Assembly: GCF_000346465.2 (NCBI RefSeq)
Contig: NC_034012.1
Coordinates: 20,450,377 to 20,514,376 of the forward strand
Direction of reading: 5' to 3'
Source of the DNA: Prunus persica
Lineage: Eukaryota > Streptophyta > Magnoliopsida > Rosales > Rosaceae
DNA: 64,000 nt
Shown: in pieces, positions 51,632 through 63,433 of the stretch
Layout: every line of letters starts with the position of its first letter
How positions within the stretch are numbered: position 1 is the first letter of the stretch
Notes under the pieces: model-generated
The model's database searches: none
Told to the model about the DNA's origin: nothing
The model's input: the letters and a program-made list of their open reading frames with translations, nothing else
Position numbers and translations under genes: made by a program

Positions 51632-51736
51632 CGATATCGGACTGAAATCCAATGGCTAAAACAATGCAATACACCAACCACTCTATTTCAGAACGAACTT
51701 CGTATGAACCTGAATTGTCCGATTTCATGGACAAAT
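51632..51736 (+). repeat. Truncated 105-bp monomer next to the filler
   Basis: CGATATCGGACTG joins directly to AAATCCAATGGC, deleting about 61 bp from AGTCCAAAAC through TTTTGAGTG. It lies only 90 bp from the filler, so both may belong to one repair event. Confidence 0.8.
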
Positions 51737-52830
51737 CGATATCGGATTGTGTCCAAAACTTGAGGAACATCATAACAGGGTGGGAAGAGTGGTTTGGTGA
51801 GTTTTGAATGAAATCCAAAGGCTAAAACTATACAATACACCAACCACTACATTTCATAACGAACTTCGTACGAACCTGAATTGTCCAATTTCATGGACCA
51901 ATCGATCTCGGATTAAGTCCAAAACTTGGGGAACATCATAATATAGTGACTGGATTCATTTGGTGGGTTTTGAGTGAAAGCTAATAGCAAAAACTATGAA
52001 ATACACCAACCACTCCATTAGAGAACAAACTTCGTACGAACATGAATAGTCCAATTTCATAGACTAATTGATATCAAATTCAGTCCAAAACTTGGGGGAC
52101 ATCATAATATGGTGGGAGGAGTCATTTGGTGAGTTTTGAGTGAAATCCAATGGCTAAAACTATGCAATGCACCAACCACTCCATTTTATAACGAACTTTG
52201 TACGAACCTTAATTGCCAATTTCATGGACCAATCGATATCGAATTGAGTCCAATACTTGGGGAACATCATAATACAGTAGGAGGAGTCGTTTGGTAGGTT
52301 TTGGGTCAAATCCAATAGCAAAAACTGTGAAATACACCAACGACTCCATTAGAGAACAAAATTCGTATGAACATGAATATTCCGATTTCCTGGACCAATC
52401 GATATCGGATTGAGTCCAAAACTTTGGGAACATCTTAATATAGTAGGAGGATTCAATTGGTGGGTTTTGAGTGAAAGCTAATAGCAAAAACAATGAAATA
52501 CACCAACCACTCCATTAGAGAACGAACTTCGTATGGACATGAATAGTCCAATTCCTTGGACCAATCGATATCGGATTGAGTGCAAAACTCGGGGAACATC
52601 ATAATATGGTGGGAGGAGTCATTTGGTGAGTTTGGAGTGAAATCCAATGGCAAAAACTATGCAATACACCAACCACTCCATTTCATAACGAACTTCGTGC
52701 GAACCTGAATTGTGCGATTTCATGGATGAATCGATATCGGATTGAGTCCAAAACTTGGGGAACATCATAATATGGTGGGAGGAGTGTTGAGTTTTGAGTG
52801 AAATCCAATTGCTAAAACTATGCAATACAC
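51737..52830 (+). repeat. Satellite monomers with AATAGCAAAAAC and CCATTAGAGAAC
   Basis: Monomers with GAAAGCTAATAGCAAAAAC and CCATTAGAGAAC repeat near 51980, 52310 and 52470, related to monomers at 37020-37720. No other sequence type is present. Confidence 0.65.
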
Positions 52831-53930
52831 CAACCACACCATTTACAGAACGAACTTCGTACGAACTTGAATGGTTAGATTTCTTAATTCAATCGATATC
52901 AGATTGGGCACAAAACTTGGTGAACATCATAATATGGTGGGAGGATTCATTTGGTGAGTTTTGCGAGAAATCCAATTGCTAAAAGTATTCAATACACCAA
53001 CCACACCATTTACGGAACAAACTTCGTACGAACTTGAATTGTCCAATTTCATCGGGCAATCGATATCATTTTGAGCCCAAAACTTGGCCAACATCATAAT
53101 ATTTCGGTTGAAGTCATTTGGTGAGTTTTGAGGGAAATCCAATTCCTGAAACTACGCAATACACCAACCACTCCATTTACGGAACGAACTTCGTACGAAC
53201 TTGAATTGTCCCATTTCATTGGGCAATCGAAATCGGATTGAGCCCAAAATTTGGTCAACATCGTAATATGATGGGATGAGTCGTTCGGTGAGTTTGGAGT
53301 GAAATCCAATCGCTAAAAGTATGCATTACACCAACAACTCCATTTGATGAACGCACTTTGTACGGACTTCAATTGTCCGATTTCTTGGTTCAATCGATAT
53401 CGGATTAAGCCGAAAACTTGGTCAACCTCATAATATGGTGGGAGGAGTCATTTGGTGAGTTCTGGGAGAAATCCAATTGCAAAAACTATGCAATACACCA
53501 ACCACTCCATTTACGGAACGAACTTCGTACGAACTTGAATTGTCCCATTTCATTGGGCAATCGATATCGGATTGAGTCCAAAACTTGGTCAACATCATAA
53601 TATGGTGGAAGCAGTCATTTGGTGATTTTCTTTTAGAAATCCAATCGCTAAAACTATGCAATACACCAACAACTCCATTTGATGAACTAACTTTGTACGA
53701 ACTTGAATTGTCCAATTTCATGGTTCAATCGATATCGGATTGAGCCCAAAAATTGGTCGATATCATAATATGGTGGGAGGAGTCGTTCGGTGAGTTTTGA
53801 GTGAAATCCAATCCCAAAAACTTTGCAGTACACCAACCACTCCAATTACGGAACGAATTTCGTACGAACTTGAATTGTCTAACTTCTTGCTTCAATCGAT
53901 ATCGGATTGAGCCCAAAACTTGGGCAACAT
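52831..53930 (+). repeat. Diverged 167-bp satellite subfamily in dimer register (about 334 bp)
   Basis: Two monomer types alternate: one with CCATTTACGGAACG (53007, 53173, 53507, 53841) and one with CCATTTGATGAAC (53340, 53675). Spacing is 166, 167, 167, 168, 166, so the unit has gained a base. Linked changes are GATTGAGCCCAAAAC, TTGGTCAACATC, CATTGGGCAATCG or TGGTTCAATCG, and GAGAAATCC. This set of changes is confined to this interval, so it behaves as a private subfamily. Confidence 0.88.
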
Positions 53931-54560
53931 CATAATATGGTAGGAGGAGTTATTTGGTCAGTTTTGAATGAAATCCAATTGCCAAAACTATGCAATACAC
54001 CAACCACTCCATTTCATAACGAACTTTTTACGAACCTGAATTGTCCGATTTCACGGACCAATTGATATGGGATTGAGTCCAAAACTGGGGGAACATGATA
54101 ATATTGTGGGAGGAGTCATTTGGTGGGTTTTGAGTGAAATCCAATGGCTAAAACTATGCAGTACACCAACCACTCCATCTCGTAATAAACTTTGTACGAA
54201 CCTGAATTGTCCGATTTCATGAACCAATAGATATCGTATTGAGTCCAAAACTTAGGGAACATCATAATACGGTGGGAGGAGTCATTTGGTGGGTTCTGAG
54301 TGACGTACAATCTCTAGAACTATGCAATACACCAACCACTCCATTTCATAAGGAACTTCGTACAAACTTGAATTGTTCAATTTCATGGACCAATCGATAT
54401 CGGATTGAGTCCAAAACATGGGGAACATCGAAATGTTGTGGGTGGAGTCATTTTGTGAGTTTTGAGGGAAATCCAATGGCTAAAATTATGCAATACACCA
54501 ACCAAGACATTGCGTAACAAACTTCGTACGAACCTGAATTGTCCAATTTCATGGATCAAT

Positions 54561-55140
54561 CTATATCGGATTGAGTACAAAACTTGGCGAACATCATAAT
54601 ATGATGGGTGGAGTCATTTGGTGGGTTTTGAATGAAATGCAATGACTAAAACTATGCAATACACCACCCACACCATTTCGTAACGAACTTCGTACGAACT
54701 TGAATTGTCCAATTTCATGGACCAATCGATATCGGATTGAGTTCAAAACTTGGGGAACATCGTAATATGATGGGTGGAGTCATTTGGTGAGTTTTGAATG
54801 AAATCCAACAGCTAAAACTATGCCCTATTCCAACCACTCCATTTCATAACGAACTTCGTACGAACCTGAATTGTCCAATTTTATGGACCAATTGATATCG
54901 GATTGAGTCCAAAACTTGCGGAACATCACAATATGGTGGGAGGAGTCATTTGGTGGGTTTTGAGTGAAATCCAATCTCCAGAACTATGCAGTACACCAAC
55001 CACTCCATTTCATAACGAACTCCGTACGAACCTGAATTGTCCAATTTTATGGACTAATCGATATCTGATTGGGTACAAAACTTGGGAACATCATCATATG
55101 ATGGGGGAGTCATTTGGTGAGTTTTGAATGAAATCCAATC
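54561..55140 (+). repeat. Segment duplicated at 1866-bp offset (copy 1)
   Basis: Matches 56427-57006. Shared private features in order are CAATCTATATCGG, ACTTGGCGAACATC, GAATGAAATGCAATG, CACCACCCACACC, TTCCAACCACTCC, CAATTTTATGGACTAATCG and CATCATCATATGATGGGGGA. Confidence 0.85.
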
Positions 55141-55265
55141 TCTAAAACTAAGAAATACACCAACCACTTCATTTCATAACGAACTTTGTACGAACCTTAA
55201 TGGTCCATGAACCATTTCAGAACGAACTTCGTATGAACCTTAATTGTCCAATTTCATGGACCAAT
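55059..55265 (+). repeat. Irregular 207-bp interval with an internal partial duplication
   Basis: After GTACGAACCTTAATGGTCC an extra ATGAACCATTTCAGAACG reintroduces the CCATTTCA...CGAACCTTAATTG segment, so roughly one 41-bp subunit is duplicated within a monomer. The added length is close to one internal subrepeat. Confidence 0.75.
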
Positions 55266-55939
55266 TGATATCGGATTGAGTCCAAAACTTGGGGAACATC
55301 ATAATATGGTGGGAGGAGTCATTCGGGGGGGTTTTGAGTGAAATCCACTCTCGACAACTACGCAACACGAAAACAACTCCATTTCATAACGAACTTCGTA
55401 CGAACCTGAATTGTAGAATTTAATGGACCAATCGATATCGGATTCAGTCCAGAACTTGAGGAACATCATAATATGGTGGGAAGAGTCATTCGGTGGGTTT
55501 TGAGTGAAATCCAATCTGTATAACTATGCAATACACCAACCACTCCATTTCATAACGAACTTCGTACGAACCTGAATTGTCCAATTTCATGGACCAATCG
55601 ATATCGGATTGAGTCCAAAACTTGGGGAACATGATAATATGGTGGGAGGAGTCATTTGGTGACTTTTGAGTGAAATCCACTAGCTAAAACTATGCATTAC
55701 ACCAACCACTCCATTTCATAACGAACTTCATACGAACCTGAACCGTCCAATTTCAGGACCAATCGATATCGGAGTGAGTCCAAAACTTGGGGAACATCAT
55801 AATATGGTGGGAGGAGTCATTTGGTGTGTTTTGAGTCAAATCCAATCTCTAGAACTATGCGACACACCAACCACTCCATTTCATAACGAACTTCGTACGA
55901 ATATGAATTGTCCAATTTCATGGACCAATCGATATCGGG

Positions 55940-56340
55940 TTGAGTAAAAAACTTGGGGAACATCATATTATGGTCGGAGGAGTCATTTGTTGGGTTTTAA
56001 GTGAAATCCAATCTTTAGAACTATGCAATACACCAACCACTCCATTTCATAACGAACTTCGTACGAACGTGAATTGTCCAATTTCGTGGACCAATCGATA
56101 TCAGATTGAGTACAAACTTGGGGAACATCATAATATGATGGGTGCAGTCATTTGGTGAGTTTTGAATGAAATCCAATGGCTAAAACTATGCAATACACCA
56201 ACCACTGCATTTCATAAGGAACTTCGTACGAACCTGAATTGTCCAATTTCCTGGACCAATCGATATCAGATTGAGAACAGAACTAGGGGAACATTATAAT
56301 ATGATGGGTGGAGTCATTTGGTTAGTTTTGAATGAAATCC
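55940..56340 (+). repeat. Segment duplicated at 1160-bp offset (copy 1)
   Basis: Matches 57100-57500. Shared variants are GAGTAAAAAACTTGG, CATCATATTATGG, GTACGAACGTG or ATACGAACGTG, CAGATTGAGTACAAACTTGG (one A short), GATGGGTGCAGTC, CATAAGGAAC and TTTGGTTAGTTTTG. The offset equals seven monomers minus 2 bp. Confidence 0.85.
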
Positions 56341-56426
56341 AATGGCTAAAACTATGCAAAACGCCAACCACTCCATGTCATAACGAACTTCGTACGAACC
56401 TGAATTGTCCAATTTCATGGACCAAT

Positions 56427-57006
56427 CTATATCGGATTGAGTAAAAAACTTGGCGAACATCATAATATGAAGGGTGGAGTCATTTGGTGAGTTTTGAATG
56501 AAATGCAATGGCTAAAACTATGCAATACACCACCCACACCATTTCATAACGAACTTCGTACGAACCTGAATTGTCCAATTTCATGGACCAATCGATATCG
56601 GATTGAGTTCAAAACCTGGGGAACATCATAATATGATGGGCGGAGTCATTTGGTGAGTTTTGAATGAAATCCAATGGCTAAAACTATGCAATATTCCAAC
56701 CACTCCATTTCATAACGAACTTCGTACGAACTTGAATTGTCTAATTTCATGGACCAATTGATATCGGATTGAGTCCAAAACTTGGGGAACATCATAATAT
56801 GGTGGGAGGAGTCATTTCGTGGGTTTTGAGTGAAATCCAATCTCCAGAACTATGCAATACACCAACCACTCCATTTCATAATGAACTTCGTACAAACCTG
56901 AATTGTCCAATTTTATGGACTAATCGATATCTTATTGAGTACAAAACTTGGGGAACATCATCATATGATGGGGGAGTCATTTGGTGAGTTTTGAATGAAA
57001 TCCAAT
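56427..57006 (+). repeat. Segment duplicated at 1866-bp offset (copy 2)
   Basis: Second copy of 54561-55140. The offset is 11 monomers plus about 40 bp; the 40 bp correspond to the partial subunit duplication at 55059-55265 that lies between the copies. Confidence 0.85.
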
Positions 57007-57099
57007 CTCTAGAACTATGCAATACACCAACCACTCAATTTCATAACGAACTTCATACGAATATTAATTGTCCAATTTCATGGACCAATCGATATCGGA

Positions 57100-57500
57100 T
57101 TGAGTAAAAAACTTGGGGAACATCATATTATGGTGGGATGAGTCATTTGTTGGGTTTTATGTGAAATCCAATCTCTGGAACTATGCAGTACACCAACCAC
57201 TCCATTTCATAACGAACTTCATACGAACGTGAATTGTCCAATTTCGTGGACAAATCGATATCAGATTGAGTACAAACTTGGGGAACATCATAATATGATG
57301 GGTGCAGTCATTTGGTGAGTTTTGAATGAAATCCAATGGCTAAAACTATGCAATACACCAACCACTCCATTTCATAAGGAACTTCGTACGAACCTAAATT
57401 GTCCAATTTCATGGACCAATCGATATCAGATTGAGTACAGAACTTGGGGAACAATATAATATGATGGGTGGAGTCATTTGGTTAGTTTTGAATGAAATCC
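57100..57500 (+). repeat. Segment duplicated at 1160-bp offset (copy 2)
   Basis: Second copy of 55940-56340, with the same order of private variants. With the 1866-bp pair this shows overlapping rounds of unequal exchange in 54.5-57.5 kb. Confidence 0.85.
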
Positions 57501-60500
57501 AATGGCTAAAACTATGCAATACACCAACCACTCCATTTCATAACAAACCTCGTACGAACCTAAATTGTCCAATTTGATGGACCAATCGATATCGCATTGA
57601 GTCCAAAACATGGGGAACATCGTAATGTGGTGGGAGGAGTCATTTGGTGGGTTTTGAGTGAAATCCAATCTCTACAACTATGCAATACATGAACCACTCC
57701 ATTTCAAAACGAACTTCGTATGAACCTAAATTGTCCAATTTGATGGACCAATCGATATCGGATTGAGTCCAAAACTTGGGGAACACCATAATATGGTGGG
57801 AGGAGTCATTTGGTGGATTTTGAGTGAAATCCAATGGCTAAAACTTCGAAATACACAAACCACTCCATTTCAGAACGAAATTCATACAAGCCTGAATTGT
57901 CCAATTTGATGGACCAATCGATATCGGATTTAGTCCAAAAGTTGGGGTACATCATAATACGGTGGGAGTAGTCATTTGGTAAGTTTTGGCAAAACCAACT
58001 GCCAAAACTAAGCAATACACCAACCACTCCATTTCGGAACGAACTTCGTTCGAAACTAAATTGTCCGATTTCATGGACCAATCAATATCGGATTGAGTCC
58101 AAAACTTGGGGAACATCATAATATGGTGGGAGGAGTCATTTGGTGCTCTTTGAGTGAAATCGAATCTCTAAAACTATGCAATACACCAACAACTCCATTT
58201 CCAAACGAGCTTCGTACGAACATGAATTGTCCAATTTCATGGAACAATCGATATCGGATTGAGTCCAAAACTTGCGGAACATCATAATATGGTGGGAGGA
58301 ATCATTTGGTGCTCTTTGTGTGAAATCCACTATCTAAAACTATGCAAAGCAAAAACCACTCCATTTCTGAATGAACTTCGTATGAACTTGAATTGTCCAA
58401 TTTCATGGACCAATCATTATCGGATTGACTCCAAGACTCGGGGAACATAATAATATGGTGGGAGGAGTCATTTGGTGGGCTTTGAGTGAAATCCTATCTC
58501 TAGAACTACGCAATACACCAACAACCCCATTTCATAATGAACTTCGGACGAACTTGAATTGTCCAATTTCATGGGCCAATCAATATCGGATTAAGTCAAA
58601 AACATGGGGAACATCATAATATGATGGGAGAAGTTATTTTGTTGATTCTTTGTGAAATCCAACAGCTACAACTATGCAATACACCTACCACTCCATTTCA
58701 TAACGAACTTCGTATGAACCTATATTGTCCAATTTGATGGACCAGTCGATATCGGTTTGAGTCCAAAACTTGGGGAACGTCATAATGTTGTGGGAGGAGT
58801 TATTTGGTGAGTTGTGAGTGATATCCATTTCAGAACGAACTTCGTACGAACCTGATTGTCCAATTTCATGTACCAATCGATATCGGATTGAGTCCAGAAC
58901 TTGGGGAACAACATAATATGGTGGGTTTTGAGTGAAATGCAATTGCCAAAACTATGCACTACACCAACCACTCCATTTGAAAATGAACTTCGCACGAACC
59001 TGAATTGTCCAATTTCATGGACCAATCGATATCGGATTGAGTTCGAAACAAGGGGAACATCATAAAATAGTGTGAGGAGTCATTTAGTGAGTTTTGAATG
59101 AAATCCGTTGGCTAAAACAATGCAATACACCAACCACTCCATTTCAGAACGAACTTCGAACGAACCTGAATTGTCCGATTTCGTGGACCAATCGATATCG
59201 GATTTAGTCCAAAAGTTGGGGAACAACATAATATGGTGGGAGGAGTCATTTGGTGAGTTTTGAGCAAAACCAATTGCCAAAACTATGCAATACACAAACC
59301 ACTCCATTTTAGAACGAACTTCGTTCGACACTGAGTTGTCCGATTTCATGGACCAATGAATATCGGATTTAGTCCAAAACTTGGGGAACATCATAATATG
59401 GTGGGAGGAGTCATTTGGTGACTTTTGAGTGAAATCCAAAGGCTAATACTTTGAAATATACAAACCACTCCATTTCTGAACGAACTTCGTACGAACCTGA
59501 ATTGTCCAATATCAAGGACCAATTGATATCGGATTGAGTCCATAACTTGGGGAACATCATCATATGGTGGGAGGATTCATTTGGTGACTTTTGCGTGAAA
59601 TCCAATGGCTAAAACTACGCAATACACCAACCACTCCATTCCGTAACAAACTTCGTATGAACCTGAATTGTCCAATTTCATGGACCAATCGATATCGGAT
59701 TGAGTCCACAACTTCGGGAACATCATAATATGGTGGCAGGAGTCATTTGGTGACTTTTGAGTGAAATTCAATGGGAACAACTATGCAATACACAAACCAC
59801 TCCATTTCATAACGAACATCGTCCGAACCTGAATTGTCAAATTTCATGGACCAATCGAAATCGGATTGAGTCCAAAACTTGGGGAACATCGTAATATGGT
59901 GGGAGGGGTCATTTGGTGGGTTTGGAGTGAAATCCAATCTCTACAACTATGCAATACACCAACCACTCCATTTCGTAACGAACTTCGTACGAACCTGAAT
60001 TGTCCAATTTCATGGACCAATCGATATCGGATTCAGTCAAAAACTTGTGGAACATCATAATATGATGGGAGAAGTCATTTAGTGGGTTCTTTGTGAAATC
60101 CAATGGCTACAACTATGCAATACACCAACCACTCCATTTCATAACGAACTTCGTATCAACCCGAATTGTCCAATTTCAGGGAACAATCGATATCGGATTG
60201 AGCCCAAAACTTGAGGAACATCGTAATATGGTGGGGGTATCATTTATTGGGTTTGGAGTGAAATCCAATTTCTTGAACTATGCATTACGCAAACCACTCA
60301 ATTTCAGAACGAACTTCGTACGAACCTAAATTGTCCAATTTCATGGAAAAATCGATATCGGATTGAGTCCAAAACCTGGGGAACCTCATAATATGGTGGG
60401 AGGAGTCGTTTGGTGGGTTTGGAGTCAAATCCAATCTCTACGACTATGCAATGCACCAACCACTCCATTTCATAACGAACTTTGTACGAACCTGAATTGT

Positions 60501-61944
60501 CCAGTTTCATGGACCAATCGATATCGGATTGAGTCAAAAACTTGGGGAACATCATAATATGATGGGAGAAGTTATTTTGTTGGTCCTTTGTGAAATCTAA
60601 TGGCTACAACTATGCAATACACCTACCACTCCATTTCAGAACGAACTTCGTACGAACCTATATTGTCCAATTTGATGGACCAATCAATATCGGATTGAGT
60701 CCAACACTTGGGGAACATCAAAATATGGTGGGACGAGTCATTTGGTGCGTTTTAAGTGAAATCCAATCTCTAGAACTATGCAATACACCAACCATCATAC
60801 GAACCTGAATTGTCCAATTTTGTGGACCAATCGATATCGGATTGAGTCCAAAACTTTCGGAACAACATAATCTGGTAGGAGGAGTCATTTGGTGACTTTT
60901 GAGTGAAATCGAATGGCCAAAACTATGCAATACACCAACCACTCCATTTCATAACGAACATCGTCCGAAGCTGAATTCTCAAATTTCATGGACCAATCGA
61001 TACCAGATTGAGTCCAAAACTTGGGGAACATCGTAATATGGTGGGAGGGTTCATTTGGTGGGTTTGAGTGAAATCCAATTTCTAGAACTATGCAATACAC
61101 CAACCACTCCGTTTCATAACGACCTTCGTATGTATCTCAATTGTCCAATTTCATTGACCAATCGATATCGGATTGAGTACAAAACTTGGGGAACACCGTA
61201 ATATGGTGGGAGGGGTCATTTGGTGGGTTTGGAGTGAAATATAATCTCTAGAAGTATGCAATACACCAACCACTCCATTTCAGAACGAACTTCGTACGAA
61301 CCTAAATTGTCCTATTTCATGGACCAATCATTATCGGATTGAGTCCAAAACCTGGGGAACATCACAATATGGTGGGAGTAGTCATTTGTTGGGTTTTGAG
61401 TGAAATCCAATCTCTAAAACTTTGCAATACACCAACCACTCCATTTCAAAACGAACTTTGTCCGAACCTGAATCGTCCAATTTCATGGACCAATCGTTAT
61501 CGGATTGAGTCCAAAACCTGGGGAACATCACAATATGGTGGGAGTACTCATTTGTTGGGTTTTGAGTGAAATCCAATCTCTAGAACTATGCAATACACCA
61601 ACCACTCCATTTCATAACGAACATCGTCCGAACCTGAATTGTCAAATTTCATGGACCAATCGACACCGGATTGAGTCCAAAACTTGGGGAACATCGTAAT
61701 ATGGTGGGAGGGTTCATTTGGTGGGTTTGGAGTGAAATCCAATCTCTAGAACTATAGAATACACCAACCACTCCATTTCATAACGAACTTCGGACGAGCC
61801 TAAATTGTCAAATTTCATGGACCAATCGATATCAGATTGAGTCTAAAACTTGGGGAACATCATAATATGGTGGGAGGAGTCATCTGGTGGGTTTTGAGTG
61901 GAATCCAATCTCCGGAACTATGCAATACACCAACCACTCCATTT
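57501..61944 (+). repeat. Mixed satellite with CTTTGTGAAATCC monomers
   Basis: Class A and B monomers plus a minor family with GATGGGAGAAGT and TTCTTTGTGAAATCC (58623, 60065, 60561). The 58623-58745 and 60561-60683 monomers match at 1938-bp offset (ACACCTACCACTCC, CCTATATTGTCC, TTTGATGGACC). Short monomers of 131, 149 and 147 bp occur at 58747, 58878 and 60685, with missing pieces of different monomer regions. Confidence 0.72.
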
Positions 61945-62511
61945 CATATCGAACTTCGTACGAACCTAAATTGTCCAATTTCATGCACCAATCGATATCG
62001 GACTGAGTACAAAACTTGGGGAACACCATAATATGGTGGGAGGAATCAATTGGTGGGTTTTGAGTGAAATGCAATCTCTAGAACTATGCAATACTCCAAC
62101 CACTCCATTTCGTAACGAACTTCGTACGAACCTGAATTGTCAAATTTCATGGGCCAATCGATATCGGATTGAGTCCAAAACTTGTTGAACAGCAAAATAT
62201 GATGGGAGAAGTCATTTAGTGGGTTCTTTGTTTCCAATGGCTACAACTATGCAATACACCAACCGCTCCATTTCAAAATGAACTTCGTACGGACCTGAAT
62301 TGTCCAATGTCATGGACCAATTGATATCGGATTGAGTCCAAAACTTGGGGAACATCATAATATGGTGGGAGTAGTCATTTGTTGGGTTCTGAGTGAAATC
62401 CAATCTCTAGAACTGTGCAATACACCAACCACTCCATTTCAGAACGAACTTCGTACGAACCTAAATTGTCCTATTTCATAGACCAATAGATATCGGACTG
62501 AGTCCAAAACT
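61945..62511 (+). repeat. 1489-bp-offset duplication (copy 1), nine-monomer register
   Basis: Matches 63434-64000. Shared order is CATATCGAACTTCG, CATGCACCAATCG or CATGCACTAATCG, ACTGAGTACAAAAC, GAAATGCAATCTCTAG, AATACTCCAACC, GTCAAATTT, GATGGGAGAAGTCATTTAG, TTCTTTGT, CGTACGGACCTG and CCTATTTCATAGACC. The offset is nine monomers minus 5 bp. Confidence 0.87.
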
Positions 62512-62570
62512 TGGGAAACATCATAATATGGTGGAAGGAGTCAATTGGTGGGTTTTGAGTGAAATCCAAT

Positions 62571-63180
62571 CTCTAGAACTTTGCAATACACCAACCACTC
62601 CATTCAAAACGAACTTCGTCCGAACCTGAATCGTCCAATTTCATGGACCAATCGTTATCGGATTGAGTCCAAAACCTGGGGAACATCACAATATGGTGGG
62701 AGTAGTCATTTGTTGGGTTTTGAGTGAAATCCAATCTCTGGAACTATGTAATACACCAACCACTCCATTTCAGAACGAACGTCATACGAACCTAAATTGT
62801 CCTATTTCATAGACCAATCGATATCGGACTGAGTCCAAAACTTGGGGAACATCATAATATGGTGGAAGGAGTCATGTGGTGGGTTTCGAGTGAAATCCAA
62901 TCTCTAGAACTATGCAATACACCAACCACTCCATTTCAGAACGAACTTCGTACGAACCTAAATTGTCCTATTTCATAGACCAATCGATGTCGGATTGAGT
63001 CCAAAACCTGGGGAACATCACAATATGGTGGGAATAGTCATTTGTTGGGTTTTGAGTGAAATCCCATCTCTAGAACTTTGCAATACACCAACCACTCCAT
63101 TCAAAACGAACTTCGTCCGAACTTGAATCGTCCAATTTCATGGACCAATCGTTATCGGACTGAGTCCAAAACCTGGGGAA
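62571..63180 (+). repeat. Trimeric repeat with 497-bp offset
   Basis: CTCTAGAACTTTGCAATACACC followed by CCATTCAAAACGAAC, TTCGTCCGAAC, GAATCGTCC, CAATCGTTATCGG and AACCTGGGG begins at 62571 and 63068. The CCATTCAAAACG form is one base short (CATTTC to CATTC). Related monomers occur near 61421. Confidence 0.78.
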
Positions 63181-63433
63181 CATCACAATATGGTGGGAGT
63201 AGTCATTTGGTGGATTTTGAGTGAAATCCAATCTCCAGAACTATGCAATGCACCAACCACTCCATTTCATATCGAACTTCGTACGAACCTAAATTGTCCA
63301 ATTTCATGCACTAATCGATATCAGACTGAGTACAAAACTTGGGGAACATCACAATGTGGTGGGAGTAGTCATTTGGTGGGTTTTGAGTGAAATCCAATCT
63401 CTAGAACTATGCAATACACCAACCACACCATTT

